Of a stretch of DNA of 64,000 nt, positions 22,869-32,900 are shown piece after piece. Source of the DNA: Halicephalobus mephisto (Eukaryota; Nematoda; Chromadorea; Rhabditida; Panagrolaimidae); assembly GCA_009193035.1 (NCBI GenBank), contig SWDT01000148.1:1-64000 (forward strand). Reading direction: 5' to 3'. Under the pieces are notes generated by a model, which was not told where the DNA came from, made no database searches, and saw nothing but the letters and a program-made list of their open reading frames with translations. Every line of letters starts with the position of its first letter. Positions within the stretch are counted from its first letter, which is position 1. The position numbers and the translations under genes are program-made.

Positions 22869-23540
22869 AGAATCTTCATTCGATAAAACTAAAAATAACT
22901 ACTATTACGAAATCGTCCCAAAACAAATTTTTAAACTTTTCAAAAATCTTCAAAAATTAATTTTTAAATTTTCTTAAATTTATGAATTTTTCACAGAATT
23001 CTAAAATTTTCAAGATTCTAAAAATTTCTACAGAATCTTCATTCGATAAAACTAAAAATAACTACTATTACGAAATCGTCCTAAAACGAATTTTTAAACT
23101 TTTCAAAAATTTATTTTTTAATTTTTAATTTTAGAATTTTCTTTAAAAAAATTTTCAAATATAATTTTGAAAGTTTGAAAAAATTCCGAATTTTTGTGTT
23201 TTGATTTCAATCAAAAATCGAGAAGTTGCAAAATACACAAAAACAAGCAGTTGACTCAAAAATTGAATTAGTCGACTTTTGAGAAACGTGAAAATTAAAA
23301 AAGTCGAAAACAAGTTGTTTTTGAAATTCTAGGAAAATACCGGGGGAGAGTCAACCGTGACAAAATTTAAAACAGTTGTTTACTGGATACGCCTTTTAGA
23401 AAACAAGTCCTCAAGTTTTCGCGCTGGGACCACAAATAAGTAAAAAATTAGATTTTCATAATTGGATCACGGAGAATAAACAACAATTTTCGCAATAGAA
23501 CTAAAAATAACAAAATTATAACATGCGTGGTAGGATCAAA
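22869..23540. other. Intergenic DNA with a local duplication
   Basis: The words AGAATCTTCATTCGATAAAA and ACTACTATTACGAAATCGTC occur at about 22866 and 23030: a direct duplication about 165 bp apart. The mixed-composition part at 23210-23430 has no supported gene. Confidence 0.4.
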
Positions 23541-25110
23541 AATAAGAAAAAAATTCTCGTCCTGGGACCAGAAATTAAAAAATATATATTTTCGTGTTAA
23601 AATTTAGAATAAAAAAAATAAAAACATTCGTGCTGAGACCAAAAATTAAAAAAATCAAAACATTCGTGACGGAACCCAAAGATAAAAACATTCGTACTGA
23701 GACCAGAAATAACGAAATCAAAACATTCGTGACGAGACCAATAATCGTAAAATAAATATTTTCGCACTGGGACTCAGAATAAAAAAATAAAAACATTCGT
23801 GACAGGATCAATAGTCACAAAATAAATATTTTCGTACTAGGACCAGAAATAAAGAAAAAAAATATTTTCGTGACGGGACCAATAATTGTAAAATAAATAT
23901 TTTCGTGCTGGGACCAGAAATAAGAAAAAATATATATTTTCGTGCTGGGACCCAAAATAAAAAAATAAAAACATTCGTGACGGGACCAGTAGTCACAAAA
24001 TAAATATTTTCGTACTGGGATCAGAAATAAAGAAAAATTTCCACAACAAGACTAAAGATTTAAAAAATGTTAACACATTCGTGGTAAGACTAAAAATCTT
24101 AAATGAGAAGCTTTCGTAGTGGGATCAAAGACCGTAAACATGAATTTTCGTAGCAAGATTAAAAACTGTAATGATAAAATCCATGTCTGAAGACTAAAAA
24201 CCACAAAAAAGAAATCTCCATAACAAGACCAAAAACTGCAAATTTTCGTGAAAATACCAAAGATAAAAAATAAGTCTTCATAGTAAAATTATGAAAGAAA
24301 AATTTAGATCTTCTCTGATAAGACTAAAAACATTTAAAAATTAGTTTTTGTAGTGTAACTAAAAAAAACAGTTTTCGCGGTAGGACCAGGGAAAAATGAA
24401 AAAAATCTTTTTGTGAAGGAATCGAAAAAAAAAATTTTTTACAGTATGATCAGAACTAAAAATTAGGGGGAAACAATTTTCGTGATAAAACCTGAAAAAA
24501 TACTACTTTCGTGGTGGGACCCAAAAACGAAAAAAATTTTAGTTTTCGTGGTGAGATTCGAAAAAATACTACTTTCGTGATGGGACCCAAAAAAGAAGTA
24601 AAAACATTTTCGTGGTAAGATCAAAAACGATTTTAAAAATTTTCGTGATAGGATCCGAAAAAGAAATTACAAACTATTTTCGTGGTGGGACCCAAAGAAG
24701 TAAAACTATTTTCGTGATAGGATCAAAAACGATTTTTGTAATAGGATTCTGATTGAAAAAAATAAAAACTATTTTCGTGATGGGACTCAAAAAAGAAATT
24801 TAAAAAATTTTAAAGTTTTCGTAATAGGACCCAAAGATGTAAAACTATTTTCGTGATAGGATCAAAAACGATTTTTGTAATAGGATTCTGATTTAAAAAA
24901 ATAAAAACTATTTTCGTGATGGGACCCAAAAAGAAATTTAAAAAATTTTAAAGTTTTCGTGATGGGACCCAAAAATGTAAAACTATTTTCGTGATGGGAC
25001 TCAAAAAAGAAAAAGTTTCCGTGGCAAGATCAAAAAAATTTAAAAATGTTTGTGAAAGAACAAAAAAAAGCATTCGTGACAAAATCGAAAAAAAGTAAAG
25101 AATTCACGTG
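23541..25110. repeat. Tandem array of the TTCGTG..GGGACC family, locus 3
   Basis: About 35 units of 40-70 bp with a core TTTTCGTG(C/A)(T/C)GGGACCA, then AATAAAAAAATAAA filler. This is the largest and best preserved array of the family, in the orientation opposite to locus 1. A clean 120-bp higher-order repeat occurs at 24700-24990 (ATAGGATCAAAAACGATTTT; TAATAGGATTCTGATT). Confidence 0.85.
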
Positions 25111-25440
25111 CTAAAACTAAATCAAAAAATAGCAATTACTTGAACAATTTTTTTTCTATTTTTCCATTTAAACTAGTCACATTTTTTACGAAACTAAATA
25201 TACTTGAAAGTTCACAAAAGTTCAAGAGCTTTGGGAAAGCCACAAAAGAAGGATTCGTTCATAATGAATTTTTTGGTTTCCGAAACTACTGATGCACTCG
25301 AGATTAACTGCTTTTACACAAAGAAAATCCAGATGATGAGTAACAATGACGTCCAAACATGTTTCGTTTTTCATTCCAGACAGATTTCAATTTTCGTTTT
25401 TCGATTTATTGTAACTAGAATTACGTAGAGCTCATCTAAT
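25111..25440. other. Intergenic DNA
   Basis: Mixed composition; a 74-codon plus frame (25204-25428) matches no family I know and is not called. Confidence 0.3.
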
Positions 25441-26040
25441 CTGTCGAAATCCTATGAAAGGTTAAAGAATTGAGTACAAGTCTAAAGTTTTTCGGGATCT
25501 TATAAAACCTTTGAAATTTTCCAAATTTTTGTATTTTTAAAATCTTCTAAAAATAAATAAAATGTAAAAATTAAATAAACGAATTTTAAAAATTTTGTGG
25601 CATTTTTTTGAAATTTCTTAAAATTTTTTAGAATTTTTTAAAATCTAATAAAATTTAAACGATTGAGTACAAGTCTAAAGTTTTTCGGGATCTTATGAAA
25701 CCTTTGAAATTTTCCAAATTTTTATGTTTTTAGAACCTTCTAAAAATAAATAAAATGTAAAAATTAAATTAAAAAATTTTTTTTAATTTTGTGGCATTTT
25801 TTTGAAATTTCCTAAAATTTTTTAAAACCTAATAAAATTTAAAGGATTGAATAAAAGTTTAAAGTTTTTCGGGATCTTATGAAACCTTTGAAATTTTCCA
25901 AATTTTTGTTTTTAAAACCTTCTAGAAATATATAAAATTTAAAAATTAAATAAAAAGAATTTTAAAAATTCTGTGGCATTTTCTGAAATTCCCTAAAATT
26001 TTTAAAAACTTTACAAAAAATCTTTAAATTTTCTAAAATC
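25441..26040. repeat. Three-copy tandem repeat, about 195-205 bp unit
   Basis: Copies start at about 25460, 25665 and 25850 and share AGTCTAAAGTTTTTCGGGAT, TTATGAAACCTTTGAAATTT and TTTGTGGCATTTTTTTGAAA. Confidence 0.85.
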
Positions 26041-26640
26041 GAAAATTCCAAAAATTTCGCAAAAATTTTTTCTAATTTCTCGATTAATATGATTTTTTAA
26101 TTTTGAAAAAAACAAAAACAAAAGACCACCTTACTTGGATAATCCGTTTCATTATCAACACCGTTAATCCCGTTTTTATAAAAATGAAAAAAGTAAAAAA
26201 GTAAAAAATAAAAAGTGAAAAATTAAAAACAACCACGATTTTGTTGCTTTGATACTACAGTACATAGTGAAATATTTGAAGGAAACGATAATCCGACAAA
26301 ATTGACAAAAACAAAGAATTTTGAATTTTTGGGGATCTTGAAACGAAAAAAAATGGAAAAAATTAAAGTTGAAAAAAATCCGTTTTAAAAATTAGGATAT
26401 TTTCGAAGATGTTTAAAAAAATATTTTCAAAAATATGTTATTTAATTAAGAAATTTTTTTTTGAAAAAAATACTGTTTTTTAGGATCGAAAAAAGTTTTG
26501 TAATCAAGTCCCAAATGAACTGGTTAAACACCGAATATTTTTGAAAAATAAAAATTTAAAAACTAAAATGAACAAGTATTGTTTGTTTTTAAAAAAATTG
26601 TTCGAAAAAACTCAATTTTGGTCACTATTTTTGTTTTTTA
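26041..26640. other. AT-rich intergenic DNA
   Basis: No gene or ordered repeat recognised. Confidence 0.4.
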
Positions 26641-27240
26641 TTCAAGTTGTCAAAAGTACATAAAACAACTTCAATGAAAAAAAAACACTTATTTTAAGTC
26701 ATTTTTTGTTTTTTAGTTACTATCCATTTCTGAATAGTGACTAAATTTGTTGAATAAATCACTATCCAAAGCAGCTCTACTAAGAAATCAGATAGTGTTT
26801 GTTTTTGTTCAATTTTGAACTTCCAAGTCACTATGCAGTAGACAATTCTAGTAAAATCGGTGAATAATGATTGGTTTTCGGACACTATCTATTTTTAGTG
26901 GAGCTGTCAAAGTCACTTAAAATCAGCTCTAGTAGGAATTCGGATAGTGTCCACCTTCGACTCAAACCAGCCAGTCACTATCCACTTCTCTGCATGGTGA
27001 CTAGAGTTCACTCTTTCAGTCACTATCCAAAAACAGCTCCAATGAGAAAACCGATAGTGTCTATTTCTGACTCAATTCAAAACTTCTTAGTCACTATCCA
27101 AAAATTAACTCCATTGAAAAAATCAACAGTGATTGATTTCGAATTTGATCATTGATCCTCATTGGAGCTGTCAAAGTCACTAAAAAACAGCTCGAATGAG
27201 AGTTTGAATAATGATTAATTATGACATTTTAAATTTTCCC
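26641..27240. repeat. GGATAGTGAC hairpin-forming repeat, locus 3 (inverted copy A)
   Basis: Seven units with TAGTCACTATCC and GATAGTGTC cores separated by GAGCTG-containing linkers. The part 26732-27132 matches the reverse complement of 34321-34722 almost base for base, giving nearly identical nonsense ORFs at both sites. Confidence 0.9.
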
Positions 27241-27530
27241 TTGTCACTCATCACAAATGACTCAGTTTCAAATTTTTGTCATTCAATATTTTTAAACTTT
27301 TTTGAAAAAAATAATTTTCCTAAATTTTTCTTTCTAAAAAATGAAATTTCTTTATTTCAAAAATTTTATATTTTTTATAAAAATTAAATTTTTAAAAGTA
27401 TTTTTTTGAATAAATTATTTTAAAAAATAATTTTCCGCTTTTTTACAAAAATCGAAGAAAATTAAATTTTTTGTTTTAAAAAATTACTTAAATTGGTGAT
27501 TTCAGAAATTTAAAAAAAATTATTCCCGCC
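27241..27530. other. AT-rich DNA upstream of the TSC22 gene
   Basis: A/T-rich filler, no feature recognised. Confidence 0.3.
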
Positions 27531-27818
27531 TTTCGGGCCAAATGCGAACAAAGTCAGTTTTTCCGTCTTTCTCCGGAACGTTGTTCGAATGAAAGCGTTT
27601 GTGCTGGTGTGGAGGACAGAGGCACCATTCGTCGAGCACAACTTGACTGTCACGTTTTCTCGCCCTCAACTAGACAAAACTAACCTCGGGATTGCTTCGA
27701 TTTTTATTCATTTTTTATTTTTTAAATTATATTTTGAGTGAAATTTTGTTTGTTGTATTATCAGTAACCTTAGAGGTAAGATATATCGTAATTAAATATA
27801 ATTTAAATAAAGTTTCAG
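27531..27818 (+). promoter_or_regulatory. 5' region of the TSC22 gene with a 5' UTR intron
   Basis: A GC-balanced block (27531-27690) follows AT-rich DNA and probably contains the promoter. A likely 5' UTR intron runs from a GAG|GTAAGA donor at about 27775 to the acceptor GTTTCAG at 27818. The next exon begins with ATGTTTCGGCGAATCTGA, a six-codon upstream ORF (27819-27836), before the main start at 27855. Confidence 0.45.
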
Positions 27819-27854
27819 ATGTTTCGGCGAATCTGATTAAATCATCGCCGAATC

Positions 27855-29110
27855 ATGGGAGTCATGACACCCACAGTCGAAGATGTCCAGTGCTCTGCCG
27901 CCAAACCCAAGGAACGGCAGTTTCAAGTAAGTTTTCGTCAGTTTGATATATCGAAATCTTTAAAGAACTCTAATTTTTAAATTTTTATTATAATCCGTTC
28001 TTAAATCCCCGATTTCCATTTTTTTCATATAAAATCCTCAATTTTCACTTTTTTCATATAAAAAATTCTCAGCTTTCATTTATGTATATAAAATCTCTGA
28101 TTTCCGTCAATTTTATATATGAAATCTTTTATTTCTTCCTTCGTAAATGGGATTTCTGATTTTTTGAATGAAATCCTTTATTTCCAACTTTCTCCATATA
28201 TAAAATTCCTTTATTCCCGTCTTTTCCGTACCTAAAATATCCAATTTTCACTTCTTCGTTTACAAAATCTTGAATTTTCACTTTTTATATTCAAAATCGT
28301 TGTTTCGAATTTTTCACAGATAAAATTCCTTATTTTAGGTAGTTCCAGTCCCAGGAGTGTTCACTAGAGGAAGATGGAAGTGCCGTGATACAAGGGATTC
28401 GCGACAATCAGATCCCGATATTCTTGAGTTTCCGAAACATGGAGACAGCGGTATTCATGAACCCAATACCACCATCGTGACGAGTGTGGCGGTGACAACA
28501 GAAACCCCTACTGAATCGAATGCTATTGCGAGTACAGCCAGCGCTCCGAACGTTTTGGAACAACCGGGTACCTATAACGAAGAGTTCGTTTCCGCGACGA
28601 CACTGTCGATGCCTGGAACGGAAGATACTCTTTCTGCAGCTGATTCTGTGAGTTTCGAAATCGATTTATATAGAAGTTGGTCATTTTAAGAACATAACGA
28701 GACAAGCGAGTTCTGCAACGGTGAATATTCCTGTAACGACGCCAAACACTAAAACTCTATCTTTCGACGATCATTCTGTTCCTCAAGTGGGGTTACATGC
28801 CATCGATAGCAAAATAGAACAAGCCATGGATTTGGTCAAAAGCCATCTAACTTTCGCCGTAAGGGAAGAAGTAGAAGAATTGAGGAAAACGATAACGAAA
28901 TTGGAAGCGAAAGTCACTCTTCTAGAGACCCAAAATGCTGTCCTTAAGAAATTTGCACCTCCGGATGTTGTGAGTAATCTTGCTTCTCTCGTTCAAGATC
29001 AACAAATCCCGCCGATTCATCCAAAACATCCACATTCTGATTTGGAGATTCCCACTACAAGGACTCATTCTCCTTCTCCTGCCGGTGACGAAACGAAACT
29101 CTCCCAGTAA
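27855..29110 (+). CDS. tsct-1: TSC22-domain leucine-zipper protein (long isoform type)
   Basis: Likely transcription or growth regulator of the TSC22/GILZ/bunched family, nuclear or cytoplasmic, acting as a leucine-zipper dimer. Exons 27855-27926, 28339-28647 and 28691-29110 are all in phase (donors CAA|GTAAGT, TCT|GTGAGT; acceptors ATTTTAG, TTTTAAG), giving 266 residues. Residues 30-39, GVFTRGRWKC, match the conserved GRWxC motif of long TSC22 isoforms. Residues from about 173 form the TSC box (MDLVKSHLTFAVREEVEELR) and the leucine zipper (ITKLEAKVTLLETQNAVLKK), followed by the usual LASLVQDQQ-like tail. The start is the first ATG after an in-frame TGA at 27834. The middle is Ser/Thr-rich and probably disordered. 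The last intron is only 43 bp, and intron 1 holds short AAAATCCCTGATTTC repeats. The symbol follows the C. elegans family member by memory. Confidence 0.9.
27990..28330. repeat. Short intron repeats in TSC22 intron 1
   Basis: Degenerate units of about 35-45 bp: ATATAAAATCCCTGATTTCC / CACTTTTTTCATATAAAAA variants. Confidence 0.5.
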
Positions 29111-29925
29111 TTTACTCCATGTACATGAATCGAATTTTTTAAACTTTTATTCACTGAAATTTATAATTCCAGCATAGCTTACTCCAAAAATAGGATGTCT
29201 TTCATAATGGATTATATCAGAACTTTTCTGAAAGCCGTTGCCTGAGGATCTTGAAGAATTTACAAGAATTATGGTACTGGTTTCGAATAGCACTTCTGGA
29301 CAGTATCACCATAATTTTGGATCTCGTTTTTCTGCTCTTCCTAATCCTTTTAGATCTGTCATAATAGTCGAGTTTCCATCTGTTATCAGAGCTGTCAGTT
29401 TTTGGACTTTTGGATTGGATCAGAATAGATTTTGAACTCGAGTTTTTAAAAAATTGAAAAAGTACATTTTAAATTAATTTGGATTTTTTAAAGTTGGGAA
29501 AATTAATTTTGAACTAATTTTGATTTTTTTAAAATTGGAAAAATTAATTTAGATTTTTTTTAAAATTGGAAAAATTAATTTTGAACTAATTTGGATTTTT
29601 TAAAAATTGGAAAAATTAATTTTAAACTAATTTTGATTTTTTTTAAATTAAAAAAATCAAGTTCAAGTATTCGGTTAAAATTTGGACTTTTCGAAATTTG
29701 AATTTGTTCAAAATCAAAAATTTTTCGGTTTTCGAATGGAATTGGTTTTGTTTAAATTTTACTTTTTCGAACTCGATTTAAAAATTGATTATTGTTTGAT
29801 TCAAAAATTCGAAAATTGACAGTTTTGTCTGTTGTCGAAAAATTAGACTTGTTTGATTTGATGATTTTTTATCTTGTGATTTATTTAAAATTATTGAAAT
29901 TTAATCCTAATTGGAACAATGAAAA
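29111..29925. other. Intergenic region between convergent TSC22 and cysteine-rich genes
   Basis: 3' flanking DNA. 29450-29650 holds about five copies of a 45-60 bp unit (TTGGAAAAATTAATTTTGAA, CTAATTTGGATTTTTTAAA). No gene. Confidence 0.5.
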
Positions 29926-32900
29926 TTAATCATATACGAGGTCGATTAAAGGCATGCCATTGATACCTGTCGAACTGAGGTAAGTCATTTTTGTTACATC
30001 GCAGTTAGGAAGACAAAATTTCGCTTTTCCGCATTCTCGAGATAAATCACACCAACGTTTTTGACAACAGATATAACGGTCACCACATTGTCGGTTGGAT
30101 GAACATTCGTCACGGATGACATCTGGAAAAATTGAAGGATTTTGAAACGATACATCTACTGGAATTTTAGATCGAAGAACATCTTTTAAAATTTATGATT
30201 TTTAAAAGTAAATTTGTGGTATTTATAAATATTCCATAATAACTAAATATATAAAGTAGATTTTTGGAAATATGGATTTCGAAAGGTTTTATTTCAGGTG
30301 ATAGGTCAATGACATAGGATACTTGAATTTTAAAATGTTTTATTTAAGATGGAATTTCAAAATACAAAGTTTTAGAAATAAATTTGTGGTATCTGAAAGT
30401 ACTTTTTAGTAACTATAAACATATAAAAGTAGATTTTTGGAAATATAAATTTCGAAAGGTTTTATTTCAGGCGATATATGAATAAAATAGGATACTTGAA
30501 TATTGAAACTTCGCCTTAAATAAAACATTTCAAAATACAAAGCTTTAGAAATAAATTTGTGACATTTAAAAGTACTTTTTAGTAACTATAAACATATAAA
30601 ATAGATTTTCGAAAATATAAATTTCGAAAAGTTTTATTTCAAATTAATTGTTGTTTTTTGATCTAGTCAAATGTTGTAATTGTTCTTTGAAAACGGTTCG
30701 ATAAAGTGATAGTGATTATTTCAGGTGATAGATCAATAGAATTCGATCCTGTATTTTGAGATTCCATCTCAAATAAATTTTCTCAGAATTCATATTTTTA
30801 CAAAGCTGTTCACACAGTTAAACAGTATTTTCAATAAAATGATTACTTTTAAAAGGAAATTTAAAAAATGAAATTTGCAGATTTTTTTAGTTGATATATG
30901 AATCCTAAAAATTAAGAAAAACCTACGTTTAGCTCCGTTCATTTCGACTCTCACTGGTTTCCTCATCCGATTCTCCCTCGTGTAATCGAGGTAAATCTTA
31001 GCCATTGGATCTTTCTTCTGAGGAGGTTGGTGGAATTTGGCGTGATGAGAAAGTTTCTCTGGTCCATGCATGGGTTTCCATCCTTCTTCATCGACTTTGG
31101 GATGTCTGTTCTTTGGTTCAGGAAGATCATCGTTTTTATCGATTTCTGGATTCCGTGTCTTCGAGGATTCGAAGTGATGTCCTGCGATTAGTTCCGATAA
31201 ATTTTTGATATTTTTTGAATTTTTCTTTTTGAATAAACTTTGGGATTCTTCAGGATCGAACGAATTTTCGGATAAGTCCGTTCTGAATTTCCTCGTTGGA
31301 GGACTCGATGAAGTCGTCGATGGATTTAGATTAAGATTATCCAGGATTTTCTTAAAATCTCCAAGAAATCTGTCTTCATCGTCTTCTGGAGGTTTCATGG
31401 ACGGCGGTTTGGGCTCTTCGTCAGAATCGTCTTCTGTTGCCTTCGTCGTTGAATCCGTCGTTGGAGGTTTTGGAAATGAGTCAAAGTTGAATACTTGGTC
31501 TTCTAAAATGTTATTCAATAAAATCAATATATGAAAAATTAATTTAAAAAAAATTAAACGGAACCAGGAAGTGGAGTCGTCGTCGAAGCTTCCAGAAGAT
31601 CTTCTTTTTTTTCATGGACTTCAGAATGAATGATTCTAAAACTCTTAGGTTCTTCATCGAGTAAGTGTTCTAATTTCAGAGGTTTATCAGGAAGATGCCA
31701 GCAATCGCCCTGGATACAGTGAAGGGACGGCGGACACTGGGAGTCTCTGTCGCAAGGTCCTGGAACCTAGTTACTTTGGTTTCATATAAAATTCCGTATT
31801 TTCTATCAAAGTAGAAATTTGTTCTTGAAATTTTACAGCTTATAAATAGATTAAAAAATTCAAAAACAAGAAAGTTCGAGGGCGCGGAAGTACCTAAGGA
31901 AATCTCTGTCGCAGGGTCCTGGAACCTAATTATTTTGATTTCATATAAAATTCCGTATTTTTTTGGAAAACAAAAGTTTGCTCCCGAAATTTTGCAGCTT
32001 ATGTTAAAAAATTCGAAAACAAAATAGTCCAAAATTGTAAAAGTCCCTAGGAAGATGTACCAGAGTCCTGAAATCTAACTACTTTGACTCCATATAAAAT
32101 CCCTCATTCCTCAGCAATATAGAACAAGGAATCTGTTTCCGAAGTCGTAGAAGTCATTGATAGGACAAGAAAGTTGAAACAAGACAGTTCAAGAATTCGT
32201 GTCCTAAGGGATCTGCCATAGGATTCTGGAACCTAATTATTTTGATTTCATATAAAATTTCCATTTTTCCAATAGAATAGAACAAGAAGTTTATTCCCGA
32301 AACCTCACAAGTCACTGATAGAACGAGAAAGTTGAAACAAAGATAGTTCAAGTGTGCAAGTGCCTAAGGGGATCAGTGCGGACCTGGCCACTGAAGTCGC
32401 TCCATCCTCTTTGGTTTTTCTGAAACTTGAGCCCGTTTTTTCCGAATAGGATATGATCGAGTAGTAGCTTCTGATTGATGGACTTCAGCAGCGATTTCTG
32501 AAAACATTTAAAATAATTAATTTAAGATAATTGAAAAATTTACTTTGGAATTCTTCATCAGAAACAGTTTCGTCTCTTTTGCAAATTCCCGATTGCCGCA
32601 TGTCCTGGACATATCCCGGCATGCATTCGCATCTTCCAAGATCACAGAATTGACCTTCTTCTACGCAATCACTGGTGGTTTCACAAGCTGAAAAAAAACA
32701 GAAATCAAAATTGGATAGTGACTGGAAAGTTCAGATTTGCATTAAAAATAAACACTATCCAAATTTTCATCGTAGTTATTTTCCGAATAGTGACTGAGAA
32801 AAAACTCAAATCATCATCAAAAGAAATCTGGATAGTGACTAGAAATTTCCTGTTTGAGTTGTAATTGGACACTATCCTTGACTTCATTGGAGCTGTTTTT

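Noticed and set aside
26871..27155. 94-codon plus frame, with a near-identical 'homologue' on minus at 34582-34253
   Set aside because: Looks like a conserved protein family but lies wholly in the hairpin repeat; the similarity reflects the duplicated DNA, not coding selection.
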